Source of the DNA: Monomorium pharaonis
Taxonomy: Eukaryota; Arthropoda; Insecta; Hymenoptera; Formicidae
DNA: 64,000 bases
Assembly (NCBI RefSeq): GCF_013373865.1
Contig: NC_050471.1
Coordinates: forward strand, 868,001-932,000
Direction of reading: 5' to 3'
The position numbers and the translations under genes are program-made. The notes beneath the pieces are model-generated. The model saw nothing but the letters and a program-made list of their open reading frames with translations, ran no database searches and was not told the DNA's origin. Positions 40,434 to 52,938 of this stretch are shown one piece after another (the first letter of the stretch is position 1; each line of letters opens with the position of its first letter).

Positions 40434-43400
40434 CTGCGGAGTGTAATTGTGGATATCTCGTAAGGTACACATGTAAACGTCTCGCGTGGCGATCCTTCGA
40501 CCGACGGGGGTTGGGCAAATTAACTCTAACGTTAATTGGCTCCACTCCACTACGAGAATTGCCTGATCCAAGTTCCAATTTAATTGTCTATCAGATGTAA
40601 ATGGCCAGCAATAACAACGTTCTATCCGAAATTATTAGAAATTAGACAATTTAAGATTATTCTGTTATAAAATTCAAATTATAAATTATAAATTGTACAT
40701 GTAAATTTTTCTAAAGTCTCAAGTTAAAATTTTTAACAAAGAATATCTTAATTACCTACAGTTTACTTTGTTATTACTATCTAACATCTTGTATCTCATA
40801 TTTTATAACATCAATTGATCTGTCAAATTTAATATAATGGCATATTAACAGTAAAAAATAAAATAAAAAGGAACTATTGTTTCACTTATTATACATTTTA
40901 TAATTTACATTTACTTTTATTCGATAAAAGAAAGACTTGCAAAGTATGGATAAATATTTGGACCAAAGTATGAAGAGAAACATCAAATATGTAAAAAAGC
41001 AGAGAAATACAATTCGCAGTTTTATGCGCAACGGTTGGTAATCGTCGGCAACACTGACGAGGGTTATTCGAAAATTATACGATCCAATGCACATTTACAA
41101 TAAGGGGATAGAGGATACGGGCGAGACGGGCGGAATTTCGAGCAGGGAAATTGTATAAATGTCGTATATTTTTTCAACGCGCCAGCTGAAAATCGAAGGT
41201 GGCGACGAAATGGCTCGGAAGGAAAACCGATCGGAATCGAGAACGAGGAAACACACCGTACGCGCTGCCTTACTGAAGATATTAACAGCATGCATAACTC
41301 AAAACGCCGCTCCCGAAGTACGAGAAGTACTTTCATTAATACACTTAGACGCAGTTAATTAGCGCGACAGTTTCATTACACAGGAAAGTGCTGTGTGTAT
41401 TAAATTAACGCGGCTCCTCATACTTGCCACTTTCCCACGCTCATAATAACGCGCTAAAACGATTTGAGTTGCTAATGAACTTATAAAATGGTATGCAACT
41501 TTGATATTACTGCTTATTTTCGTGATTCCAAGGAATGCAAGTATCTTCACCACACGATTCCTCCCGATACTCACAACCGCGTGTCTGTTTATTCTCGACC
41601 GAGAGAAATACTTTGCATGGATAATGATGATGGTGATAATAATACTAATAATTTTAATAATAATTTCTTCTGCATTAACTACTTCTCCACATACTTCTCC
41701 TACAACAACCACGTCTATACAAACTTCGGGAATGGCTATGGATTCTCCCATTTCTCCTATAATTGCTAACATCTTCATGGAGCACTTCAAGAATCAAAAA
41801 ATGAGCACTTTGAGAAAGGAGTCGTTCTAAATCTAGAGGCACAATATGTGTAAATCTTTTAAAATTCTTGATATTGCAATAGTTATTCAATAAGTTAATT
41901 ATAATTTTATTATTACTCTATAGTCTACATGACATGTAAATTTTCAATCTGTACATAGAAAAGTTATATGTACGTATATTTGAATATATTTTGCAATATT
42001 TTTTCATTATTTTGAGTAAATATATAATTTAATGAAAACTATGCTAAATCTATTTTGGAGAGGGAGAGGGGTGATGGGGTACGTTACCACATCTTTCTCT
42101 TCGATTTATTATATCATCATATTTCTGTGAATAACATCTAAAATAATAAATATTCGTTTATAATGAAATTCATATTTAATAATTTTGAGTCTGTAATCGA
42201 CTGAATTACATTGACGTAATCATTATGTTGTTAATTTAAAATATTGATTATCACAAAGTTATTATATAAAATGTAAATGGGGAGCTGTAATATAACTCAC
42301 ACAAGTTAAATGGAGTTGAAAGATATATTCAAAAATTGATGTTAGAAATATACTACTAAATATAAAAATCCGCTTTGAACAAAAATAAGTATTTTTCTCT
42401 CTTATTTGAAAGAAAAATTAAAAAATATTCGCAGAAAAGAGATCTTACATCAATAAAAAAATCATCAAATGTCGGAGAAGAAAGTTTTTAACAAAATTTT
42501 AGTAAGAAAATATATTTTGAATGAAATAGACTCGAATAGCAAAGTTATTTTCACACAGAACGCTTCGAGCAAATATGTTTTCATAAATAGATTATTCCCG
42601 AAAGCGGTCACGCCACTTTATATTATACAAGTTAGGAAAATTTAAAAATGAGTCTAATTCTAGTAGAATGTGTCCATTATCTGTATTACATTTTTCAGAT
42701 GCCAATAATTACGCTCTCGTTTATATTTTCAGCCTTATTTAAAAACTTTTTGCCAATACTGTTAGTTTATCCATATAATTTGTCCAAAACTTCATTGGAG
42801 CTACGTATATACGTACCAAATAGATTAGTAACAGATTTATGTAACTCAATAGAAGCATAAGCATTAAGTTTGATGCACTTTCAAGACCATATGTACGACT
42901 AAGACTGATTTGAATTAGTACACAAGTAATTAAATTTGATTAAAGTTTGGCTAAACATTAGATAATTGTTATAATTGAACTTGACGTAATTTATTGCACG
43001 TATAATTAAATTGCACTTTACGTGACTTCTCGGAGCGTCATTAAAACACGTCGTAGTTAAATACTCGCCGTAGTTAAACATAGTGACCGAAAGAGGTAAT
43101 GTAAAATTAAAGTCTCATTACAGAGAGGATGATAGGACCCCGTCGCGGCTCTTTTGATCCTTCCGACGTATTCGGAAGTTCTATTTGAGATGTTCGCGTA
43201 CAGTTACGCCGAATCGCCGTTACAGTTCCCTTTCACGACCGCCCCATCGCTCTCCCCCTCCGGAGTAAGAGGAATCCCAAGCTAACTAAAACGAAGTGAC
43301 GTCGTAAAATTAAAACCGCGCGGCAGGCTTATGGCAAAGTTAAGCGGGGCTCTCCCACGTTATTTGAATTCTGCCGCCGACAATTCTCCGAAAATGTGCA

Positions 43401-44120
43401 CTCCGGCACAGATAAAATAGAAAAGATCTCCGCGGCTTTATTTCGAATATAAAACGAACCTAGGATTGCTCAATAATTAGACGGATTCATAGTGCGATTT
43501 TTATTGCGAAACAAATTGCGCTCCTCCTAACTTTTCTCGACAAAACCGCGAATTAACGTTATGCAATAAGAACCACAGTGTGTAATGGATGAGAATTAAG
43601 TCCACCGACAGTAGATATCTAAATCTTGATTAATTGGCGGTATCGCTTTCTTAGGTAGCACAAGCAACGAGAACAACTTGCATGAAATAAAAACAAAAGC
43701 AGTAGAGATCAAATTAGTTGACGATCAGTTTTTTTTTTGTATTAGTAACTTAAATTCCAGTTAGATAGATTCTAGACTTTGTATTAATTCTTTATAATAT
43801 CTTGATTCAAAAAAGAAATATGGCTTAATACTTTGGAATTGAACAGACTTTTTAGAATTTCATTTCTGACAGCAATCTCGTTGAATATTGTCAAAACTAT
43901 ATGGTGTAATATGCGCTCTACAGGTGTCAGCATCAATTCCTTTCTGTCGCCTTGACGTAAAGTAAAATACACTACTGATTCGCCACGACCCAATCATTTT
44001 CTCATTTGACGCGGTCAGAACTTTTTAACTCCATTACGCTGCAACCGTCGTGTAACATGTTTACATTTTGCTTTTCGAGACGATAAGTCTCTTAGAGATC
44101 TTGTGGAAACAGTCACTCAC
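40434..44120 (-). other. Tmtc2 intron (3687 bp)
   Basis: Bounded by donor GTGAGT and acceptor CTCCGCAG. It contains the frameshifted Penelope-like reverse-transcriptase fragment on the opposite strand (about 41671-41829). Otherwise it is AT-rich, with a GC-richer patch at 43100-43500. Nothing else was recognised. Confidence 0.85.
41671..41829 (+). pseudogene. Penelope-like element reverse-transcriptase fragment, frameshifted
   Basis: Two overlapping frames together resemble one conserved block of Penelope-type reverse transcriptase. The first frame ends in YFSYNNHVY (codons from 41692). The second, from 41720, reads QTSGMAMDSPISP and then IIANIFMEHF. In this family the block is G-x-A-M-G-x-P-L-S-P-x-x-A-N-x-x-M-E. 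A single extra base near 41719 separates the frames, the usual second G of A-M-G is D, and homology fades before the catalytic Y-x-D-D motif. No GIY-YIG endonuclease region or terminal repeats were recognised, so this is a short dead relic. It lies in a Tmtc2 intron on the opposite strand. Confidence 0.75.
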
Positions 44121-44361
44121 CTTTCTGGCGACCTTGACAACGAGAACAGTGCAGGCGGCGTGCAACGCCACGTTCACTAGATGGTAACCCCAGGGTTCGA
44201 GACCACCAAGAAAATGATTTAGACGAAAGGTGGCCACGCAGAGCGGTCGATAACTTCCGTGCGAGCCACGCTCTGTCAGTGGCGTTCCCCAGAAGTCATT
44301 TTCAAACAACCGATACCAAGGTGTGCTCGCCAGCAGGTCAGGGTTTGTCAGGATGGCTCTT
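44121..44361 (-). CDS. Tmtc2: Tmtc2 exon: first luminal loop and second membrane segment
   Basis: 241 bp. The acceptor is a T-rich tract ending TTGTTGCAG just above 44361; the donor is GTGAGT at 44120-44115. The first base completes a split codon, and the next residues read RAILTNPDLL, which aligns with the family segment directly after the Y-D-D-S motif. That motif holds acidic residues thought important in GT-C enzymes and must lie on the preceding, unseen exon. Conserved landmarks are TPW, NDFWGTPL, SHGSYRPLCV, FRLNHFLGG and PWGYHLVNVALHA, the last opening a hydrophobic segment that runs to VVKVARK at the exon end. The open frame reads on past the donor into intron, so the splice site sets the end. 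The exon ends in phase 0 and fits the next exon. A Met within the exon opens the local reading frame but is not the translation start. Confidence 0.9.
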
Positions 44362-44699
44362 CTGCAACAACGAAGTAATAGTTCATATTACGTACTATTC
44401 ATGGAATGTATCATGAAAAGCGAAAGTTATTATATTATGCATTTACATATCTTTCGTTATCTTATTATTTTATTATACTTTGTAAATAGTAAGATACAAT
44501 TGCCAAAAAAAGTACCAGTAAACCATAAATATAACCGCCATACAATAGATTTAAAACCATTACATTTATATATAGCGTGTTATATAACGATTATATCTAC
44601 ATTTGCTGGGTAGTTTACGAGATAGGTTTTATATTTTTACATTAAAATAAAGTATAAAGTATAAAATAAACTGTTGGTTTTTTAAAATAATTCTATTAT

Positions 44700-45280
44700 A
44701 CTTTGTAACCGTTTGAGCCGTTCCTCCACTGCCACTAAGGTAACAACAAGTACAGGGCCGTTACCCCCTGCTTCTAGTGGCCCCTTTTCCGCGTTTCTGC
44801 TTCCGGAGCCGCGCACTGTCACGATCCGCAGTCCGACTCCCGGCCCGCGCACTGATCGAGCCAACTCCCGACGTCGTCCCCGTAGTGAGGGGAAACCGGC
44901 TACGCGTACGATCGTCCACGGGGAGATGAGCGCCGGGAACAACAAATGCGACCACGAACGGCGCGAACCCGCGAACATGCCGCACGGTCAAGAGCTGCCA
45001 ACCGTGGAAACCGAAACTCCGCCGCGCCGCACGTCAGGCTAGCCATCGTACCGCAGCGCCACTACTGCCGGGCCTTAAGGCCACCGCGCATCGACCGCTT
45101 TGCCGCGACTATTCCGTCGCCAAACAACGAGTCACGCCGACCATCTCGCAAAACGAGAACACATGTGTGCATTAGCATAGGGCACTGTACATGTAAGCTT
45201 AGGGACCACACTGTATTATTATAATAAAAATTAACAATTTAAGAGAACACCACATGTCTTTATTACATCCAATCACGCCC
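44700..45280 (+). other. GC-rich block with polyadenylation-like tail; possible LTR or retroelement remnant
   Basis: GC-rich sequence with a 109-codon plus-strand frame (44713-45042, no recognised family) passes abruptly into AT-rich text containing ACATGTAAGCTTAGGG, then AATAAA near 45222 and a TTATTACA end near 45268. This resembles the promoter, R and poly(A) part of an insect LTR. No second LTR, TG...CA pair with a target-site duplication, or pol motif was found, so the call is tentative. Confidence 0.3.
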
Positions 45281-45549
45281 GCTATCCGAATCCTGAATTC
45301 CGCGGCTATCCGTAGCCAATCACGATTCACGGTTACAACTTTAGTACTTTTATATATTATGCAAAATGACTGGATAATATTATATTATACAAAGAATGAT
45401 ACAATTCAATTCAAAGAATGGTGATGTAAAACATCAATTTTTAAAACACCAATTTATCGCAAATGCTTTCTTTAATAATTGATTGTATCATTTAAAATTA
45501 AACACCTTATATGTATATGTATATAAAATTAAAAATACACATGTAATTG

Positions 45550-45567
45550 TATATATATATATATATA
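45550..45567. repeat. Short (AT)n tract
   Basis: About nine AT units in an AT-rich stretch (45360-45760) with no other recognised content. Confidence 0.9.
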
Positions 45568-47105
45568 AATAATTTTTATTTATGCGTATATTTATTTAAT
45601 TATACCATAAATTATGATTTAGTAAATAATTATATAACTATTACGATTTAACGATTAAATAGCGAAGTTATTAAATTATAATAAAACCATAATAATTAAA
45701 TGTGCTTTAATATTAAATAATAATGTAATAATAAAAATTCGTAGTATTTAATAGAATCTCTGTGCGAGTTTGTGCAAATTATAATCCGATTTGCACTGCA
45801 AAAATAGAACTAGCCGTGGAAATAAAAAAAATTGACGAAATCGTTTTTTGTAGCGCGTCGAAATTTGCATGTAATTTAATCAGTGCATTGTAATAATATA
45901 ATCCGAGTAGATATTGCCAGTGCGAGCCGTGTTAAAAACTGCGAGATAGATATTATTGTACCTAACGCAATTCGACCCGCGGTTAAAATAAAATAAGCCG
46001 TTTCTCTCTCAATTTGCCTATTTTCCCGTCGTGCCATGCAATTTAATACGGAACTTGCAACATTTCGGTCAGTTCATCGCGTTAACCGCATCAACCGAAG
46101 TTCTCGGGCCGAATGCCAGCGACAAATCATTCGGGGTGGCATTTAATAAACTATTTTTATCACACGTCCGTGAATTAATTACTTGGGTCGCGGACACACC
46201 ATCTCATATATGCGTGTATTAGTCGGCGGAAACAATTTTCACGCTCGTTATCGATCGATCGTATTTCCTATCAACATGTAAATATCACAATCAATGTATT
46301 CAGACCTCGTTCGAGTGTTTTGCTTTCGAAGAGTAAAATTGAAAATTAATAAAGAGTATTATTTGTTTGACGGAATATTTAATAAAACAGCTATTACGTC
46401 GGATAATATTTTGATATAAACCGTTATTTTTAAATATAAGAAAAATAATACTGAAATAATAATGAAAGTACATATATGCGGATAAACTGACAATTTTACA
46501 ATTAACTCATTAAGGCTCAACCAACAAAACTAGTGAGAAAACAATAATTGAAAGTAAGACATTTCTGTAACACCAAAAACATATTATAAAAATCAATTTT
46601 ACAATAAATTGTTATAAGTAATCTTTTTTGCAATCGAAAAGCATTTAAAAGCGTATGAAAAGCATATAAAAAATTGTACATAACTCTTTTATAATTTTTT
46701 CCCGTAGAATCAATTGATTCAAGTAATCAGTTTTTCTCTATGACCAATATTTAATAACTTGTTTATTTGGTTGCAAAATTAATTTTTGTACCTACTATAC
46801 TTTTTATATGAGAGTTGTTTTTTATGCTCCAGTTCTTTTTCCAACTATTTTCTTTATCTTGTTGATTCAGTTCAATAGGTTAATACATTTTACGTATTGG
46901 TTAATACATTTTTATTAAAAAATGAAGTAACAATCAAAAAATTCAATTCTCAAATATATTTTATTGAATCTCAAAGTTTGAAATCGTTTGAGGTGAGTGA
47001 GAGTCCAACGGTAATGCAATTAGTTAAAATTACCGTTTGTATAGGGTGCTCGTTATTATCGCCTACTTCACCGGCGGAGCAATCGTATGTGAAGATCACT
47101 AGCGC

Positions 47106-47124
47106 AGGTCGTCGTCGTCGTCGT
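47106..47124. repeat. (GTC)n trinucleotide tract
   Basis: About five to six GTC units in a GC-rich patch. The surrounding 128-codon frame was not recognised. Confidence 0.85.
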
Positions 47125-50100
47125 GTGCTGGCCTACGAAAATGGTTACGACAGCGATAGCAGTGAAACTGCCGCCTTATCGCCCGGCCTTATATCGCCGG
47201 TCGCACATTCACGTGTGTCGCATACGTACGTACATATATTTCCACGTGTAAGAACTGCAAAGTGTATTTCGAGCACTTCATGAATCCAAGAGCCGTTGGC
47301 CGTTCCCGTGCAGCAGCAACAACGGCATAGTCGCGCAACGGCACGGCGCGGCGGTGTCTGGCGCACTTTTGTCTCTTTACTACGGTCTTAAATTGCAGAA
47401 ACTATCGGTGGAGTGCACTCCGGGATTATTCAATAATTTACAAACGTTCATTTCTCATTAACAACGGTTGAATAAGTATGGTTTTGGCATATGGAATGTG
47501 CGCAGCAGCTTAAGTGAGAAATAATGTATATGACGGATGAAAAGAGAAAGAGGAATAATTTCAACGAAACGTGTGCGCACGTAAAAGCAGTTTGTTGCGA
47601 AGCAGCAAATGCAAATAGTACAAAGTATATACTTTAATATTTTTAATCATGCTTTATGTAGTGTTAAATGAAAGTAGGGAGCTATTACACAGCCCATTCA
47701 AAAGATCGTAATAATATGTATGCTTGACAATGAGAATATACAGACTTGCAAATACAAAATTGTTAGGTATGGTAAATAAATTCCTCGTTATGCACACAAT
47801 AATGTTTTGTGAGTAAGAGAGGGCGAGAGGAAGACGTTGTCCTTCGTAAATAAAAGATTTGAAAATCAACATAAAAAAATTTATCAATGAGATAATGTTT
47901 TATCTGTCATGCAACTAGTAGTTTGAGCAAAATACATGAATACTTGTTAAATTACAATCTTATTGAACATCAAATATGAATCTTATTGAAAAAGAGGTTC
48001 AAAATCGAGAGAAGAACTATGACAAATAACAAAAAATAAACTAAGACATTGTGTCTACTGTAAAAAATTGATGGAAAATTTATCAAAATATATTTTCACA
48101 GTTATGCAATAAGAAATAACAAAATATTAAAAGTTAGAAAATAACAAATAAGGACTTTTATTTACAATTTAGATTCTATTAATTTTTGTATAAATGTTAA
48201 GATTCAGAAACAATATTAAAAAGTCTAATAATTTTGAAGCGCTAAGCTTTTATGAACTTATAATAAAAATATTAAATTGACGGAAGTTTTGAGTGTTGCA
48301 ATATAAGGTAAGCGACGCGAACTGTGCTACCTTTTCTAGATTACATTTTCAATTACTGTACCGCTGTGAATAACCGGTTATAAGTAAATAACGCTGCACG
48401 GGAATAAAATGAAAACTTGTACAAATGTTTTGATAAATTTGTATAACAGAGAAAAAATATCTTTCAAATGAAATCTTTTCAAGATTAATTTGTGGAGTCT
48501 AGCTAAAATCGTGGAAGACGATACGCAAAGAAAGCCCGCAATTATGATCGCGCTTAAGGAATTCTTCCTTGCTTGCATGAAAAGACATAATTGAACTCTT
48601 ACACGGGGCTAAATCAGTTTCTTTCCACAAAGAAAGAGGAAGCAGATTACCGCAATAGCGACGTACAAGTGTCATGAAATGAATAAGGTTAAACGATAAC
48701 GTTTTACACGGCTAAGTCTATTTATTACTTCAAAGTCGCGCCAGAGGAAACGCTTCCGTTTATTTAGAATTATCTTAAGAGGATGCTGGAGTGCCCCTCA
48801 AACTTGGTCGAGATCAATAATGCAGAGTCATTTATGCACATTTATTAACAAGATTTCTCATGTATTTCTTTTATAAATTTGGAAATCCTTTTCCAGGAAT
48901 TAAAATACACATACTCATATCAGTCTGTGAATTGGATTTTATATCAAGAATAAAAAAAAAATTTTATTGCTCTAATTATCGACTTTTTACGCATACATAG
49001 TCGAAACGTAGTGCAATTTTGCCTCAATTAAACATCGAAATTTAATTTTCAAAAATCAACTTCGAAAATTGTTTATTTCTATCGTCTCCTAGTCTATAAA
49101 TTCGAATTTTGTAAGTACAATCTGTAGAGCTTTTATATATTACTAAGCAAATATTGTTACAATGTAACAGCTTCAGACATCACACTCGAGTAAAAATACT
49201 GACTTAACAATTTTTTCCGTTTTTGGTATAAACTGTATAACACAGACTGGTAGTAATACGTATACTTTTATTCTGAAAAAGGATTTCCAAATCTATGAAA
49301 GAAATAAAAAGATTTTACGATACAAAAATTACTGTCTTTTTGTCGATAAAACAGACATCTCCAGTATCACTTTGAATTACATACGTCTCATGGCGTTTCG
49401 TATTTCGAACATTTCGTGCGAAATTATTATGCATGCGACGCGCCTTCGATAATCCGTTATTTTCGCCGTTATTTTCGCTTTCGTCCAATTAACGCGGAGT
49501 CCTGTTGAACGCGCGGTAAAAAGATTTGCAAGAAGCGCGAGCCATCGCTCGTTACGGCTCGTCGAACTTTTTCTTCCTCCGGATCGCATAGACCATAGAC
49601 GATCCCTCGCCTCGGGCGAGGAGGCGCTCTAATCGACGGCCGATCAATATTCATGGGTATCGATGAACCCGATGTTTCGGTTCGTCTCCGGATCCCAATA
49701 CCAAAGAGCTACACTCTAAATTGCACCGTTGAGTTCAGCCTCGTCAATTTTGCGTCGCGTAATTTTTAGCACCGTAGTTTAACGAGCAGTGTATTGCCGA
49801 GTAGTATTCTCCTCCGTATAAAATAATATTTGCGTGACACTTTCGACTTATACTACAAACAGTTTTTTATTCGGTAAATTTTTCATGCTTTGTGAAAAAT
49901 AACGCACACAATCATCACTTTGAAAATTTTATATAAGCACTTATAGATATAACATCATCTTCCATCAAGAAATATTCAATACTATTGTTACTTCAGATAA
50001 GTGATCGTTTTCTTATTTTTCATTGTTTATCAAATATTTTTTAAGGGCAGTTATTTTTTGTAATGTAAATTAATTGTAATTTGAAAATTAATATGATATT

Positions 50101-50377
50101 AATTATATCAAAATAATTTATAAAGAAATACATGCAAAAATATTACGGTTATACATTTAGATATCATATTCAGCATTTCCATTTTACCTGTGAAGAATTT
50201 ATTTGAAGTCTACTATAATATTTATTCGCAATCAGAGACAGTATAATCAACCAAATTACGTCGAATTATCGAAGCGCGATGTGACGGAGTTTAATGAATA
50301 CAAATTATCGAAATAGAGTTTCTAATTATCGCAAGTAAATTACCTGAATTTAAATATTTAAGCGTTATGGCTGACAA

Positions 50378-50378
<1 letters not shown>

Positions 50379-50433
<55 letters not shown>

Positions 50434-50449
50434 CTGTATGTGTGTGTGT

Positions 50450-50541
<92 letters not shown>
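50379..50541. repeat. Compound (TA)n(TG)n microsatellite, 163 bp
   Basis: About 24 TA units (50379-50427), a short imperfect TG zone (50427-50450), then about 45 pure TG units to 50541. Frames across it (HTHTHT or YIYIYI) are artefacts. Confidence 0.98.
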
Positions 50542-50543
<2 letters not shown>

Positions 50544-51853
50544 AAAAGCATATTCCCTTTATTAATCCGCGAGTAAATTTCGCGCGGGTCTCGCACGGCG
50601 GAAATCTCCGCAGAATTCGGGACGTCGCATAAAACGAGTGACACCAAATTACTTTCTTGTTAGTCGCTTCTGCACAATTCCCGCCGTTTCCCCGAATAAT
50701 TTGTTATGCCGGAATGAGTTTGTCCGTAAAGCTGCGCCCGTCCTCGGGCGCGAGTAATCGAGATTGCGCGTCCTCGATGCTTTTTCCGCTGGCAGGAGCT
50801 TTCGGCCTCTATTCTCGCTCGCCCGCCCGTACCGGCTGTACTCTGTGTGTAATGAAAATTTGTAAAATCTCTCTCGATGAGAAGCACGAACGACGGCCGC
50901 CGAGCCGTCCGGGACGGACGGGAGGGCGGGACCATCAATTAATCCCCATTCATGCCGATTGCAGCATTCTGAAAATTCACGTCGTCGAATTCGCCTCGTT
51001 TAGGAGTTATTTTTCTGACGCGCGCGGCGGCGCACCCCCGACTTTCCGCCTCGCCTGAACCATGGGTGCCCAAGAGTAAGTCGCTCCTACACTCCCTGCA
51101 ATTGAATTCACGCGGGTAATCTCCGCCGCAGACCCTGAATTTTGACGCGACAACCTGACTGAGAGTGACGCACGCCGAGGGGAAAAACGGATGGGAATAG
51201 AACAGAAATCTTGAAATGTTCTTATTAAAAGTAAAGGGAAAAGAGGAAAAGATATTTTGTTTGATATCATTTATCATTTATCATGTCTGTGACATAATAA
51301 TCCTAGAATTTATGAAAGAAAGTATATTAAAGTACACTTTCTTGCTATAACTCAAAATTTGTTATACTATTTGCGTTTACTTTCTATCTCTATCAGCTCC
51401 TACTATCTTTTATTTATATAAGAAGATTGTCTTTAATTTCTTCACATAATGTAAAAACTTTTGATCAAATTTTGAAAATATGATGAAGGCATTTCTGATA
51501 AAAAAATTTTTTGACATTATAGTTTTCATTAAATAATTTTCTAAACTAGCATTCAAATTTTATAGAAAAGAGAATTTTATATAGAGAATAATTTAATTAT
51601 AAGCACAAAATATAAGAAAAACTACTTATAAGAAGAAATAAAATTTAAAGTACTTTTGGAAATAAATGAGTTTCATCATATTGTTTTCGTGTAAGAATAT
51701 AACATGTGTATGTTTGTGAATTATATAATTCTCGTTAAACAGAACGTCACACACTAGTGAAAACGTAACTACGTTGCTTGTTACTACATCTGAATTATTA
51801 TTACAATTCTTTCGCAATAAACAATTTTTTTCTACACACAATAGAAAACATTT

Positions 51854-52005
51854 AGGTCTGTATTCATAATGCACTTTTAACGATGTTAACGCGCTGTTTG
51901 CGTCATTCTATCTTCGTTTTACGTAATGAAGATAAAGATAGAATGGCATAATAGCTAACACAGTGCTAATATCTTCATAAACGCGTTCTGTCTGAATGCG
52001 GACTT
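51854..52005. mobile_element. Foldback element, about 152 bp, ATTCATA family
   Basis: The ends are AGGTCTGTATTCATAATGC and, read inward from the right, AGTCCGCATTCAGACAGAAC. The centre pairs CATTCTATCTT with AAGATAGAATG, so almost the whole element can fold on itself. The ends resemble the element at 54222-54372. Confidence 0.7.
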
Positions 52006-52385
52006 TTTGTATTTGTGTTAAAATTGGCCTTTGTTACAATTTTTGTGTTAAACTAATATTTAACATTTCTTAACATTAAAGTAATACAATTTATAAATAA
52101 ATAAATAATATAAAAATACTGTAATTTTAAAACGCAAATTTTTAAGTAAATGGATAAAATGTACATTATTATGCCAACATTTCAAATGTTAATTTTACTA
52201 AAAACATTTGCTTCTACAATTTATTTTTAAATTAAATTAAAACATTTACGTTTAATTTTTTACATAATACTTGTGCTACTTTTTAAATATATTTATCTTG
52301 CGTTAAATTAACAAAAATTTGACTGCATTTACAATATATATTAAATTTAACACAAAATTTTTTATTGTCAATATTATCAAGAAAG

Positions 52386-52675
52386 TAGAGTAGACTGGAG
52401 ACAAAAGTAACAGGGTATACAGTTGTAACATTGTAAATGTCTGCCAAAATAATATAACAGATATGTTTGTATATCTGTAACGCGATGTTTAATTAATAGA
52501 TTGGCATTTATTTGTTAGTGTTTCGTTCGTCTTGTCGAAAATGGACGTTAAAAGAACCAAGTCATTTTAATGCCTCAAGTATGTTTTTTCATATACATAT
52601 ATGAGATTTAAATATTTTTCTTTTTGGACTTTATAGGTATAATGTGTTTTCTCAACATATCAGTGATTGCTTGTG

Positions 52676-52720
<45 letters not shown>

Positions 52721-52938
52721 TTATTTATTTATCAAAATATTTTACTTTAAATCATAAAAGATGGTTAGAGAACAATAGTAACACTTTTTTTTAATCGCAT
52801 TAAAGAATTTTCTAAAATTATTTTGTAGTTATATAAATATTATATCTAAGAGTATAAATCTTCTTTATGTAAATATTATATTTGGACCGTTATAAAATCT
52901 TAAACTCAAATTGTTATATTTGTCCCTGCTCTATCCTA
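52386..52938. mobile_element. TA-flanked element, about 553 bp, with divergent inverted ends
   Basis: The left end is TAGAGTAGACTGGAGACAAA then AGTAACA. The right end read inward is TAGGATAGAGCAGGGACAAA then TATAACA. The interior includes an (AT)n tract and no long frame. The inverted match is about 28 bp with mismatches. Confidence 0.6.
52676..52732. repeat. (AT)n followed by (ATTT)n
   Basis: A long AT tract passes into four TTTA units. It lies inside the 52386-52938 element. Confidence 0.95.

Larger units (their letters stand above)
25512..44361 (-). other. Tmtc2: Tmtc2 homologue, partial gene (four internal exons)
   Basis: Four minus-strand exons (44361-44121, 40433-40137, 32680-31783, 25626-25512) join in frame with phases 0, 0 and 1 at the three junctions, giving 1551 nt (517 codons plus split codons at both ends). 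Introns are 3687, 7456 and 6156 bp. Along its whole length the product resembles vertebrate TMTC2 more than TMTC1, 3 or 4, most clearly in NDFWGT, SHGSYRPL, HPIHSEAVAGIVGRAD and SFDWSMDAVP. Family knowledge: TMTC proteins are multi-pass ER-membrane proteins with C-terminal TPRs, linked to O-mannosylation of cadherin-type domains. Human TMTC2 is about 836 residues, so roughly 25-30 N-terminal residues and about 300 C-terminal TPR residues are missing here. The exons carrying them were not recognised in the window and probably lie outside it. Paralogue assignment is by remembered family sequence, without a search. Confidence 0.87.

Noticed and set aside
40434..40571. Extension of the 40137-40433 exon to an upstream Met
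   Set aside because: Joining at acceptor 40434 gives a phase-correct match to the family; the upstream residues do not.
46897..47283. 128-codon plus-strand frame with a GYDSDSSETAA segment
   Set aside because: Part of it is a translated (GTC)n tract (RRRRR); the rest is unrecognised and lacks supporting exons.
49710..49797. TACACTCTAAATTGCACC resembling the end of the TACACTC-type elements
   Set aside because: The possible partner end (GAGCAGTGTA near 49797) matches too weakly to define an element.
50291..50647. 118-codon minus-strand frame rich in HTHTHT and YIYIYI
   Set aside because: Translation of the (TA)n(TG)n microsatellite.
50939..51277. Minus-strand frame with GEFDD before a GT, considered as the missing first Tmtc2 exon
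   Set aside because: The phase is wrong (a phase-2 donor ending in a split Ser codon is needed) and no hydrophobic anchor precedes it in the family order.
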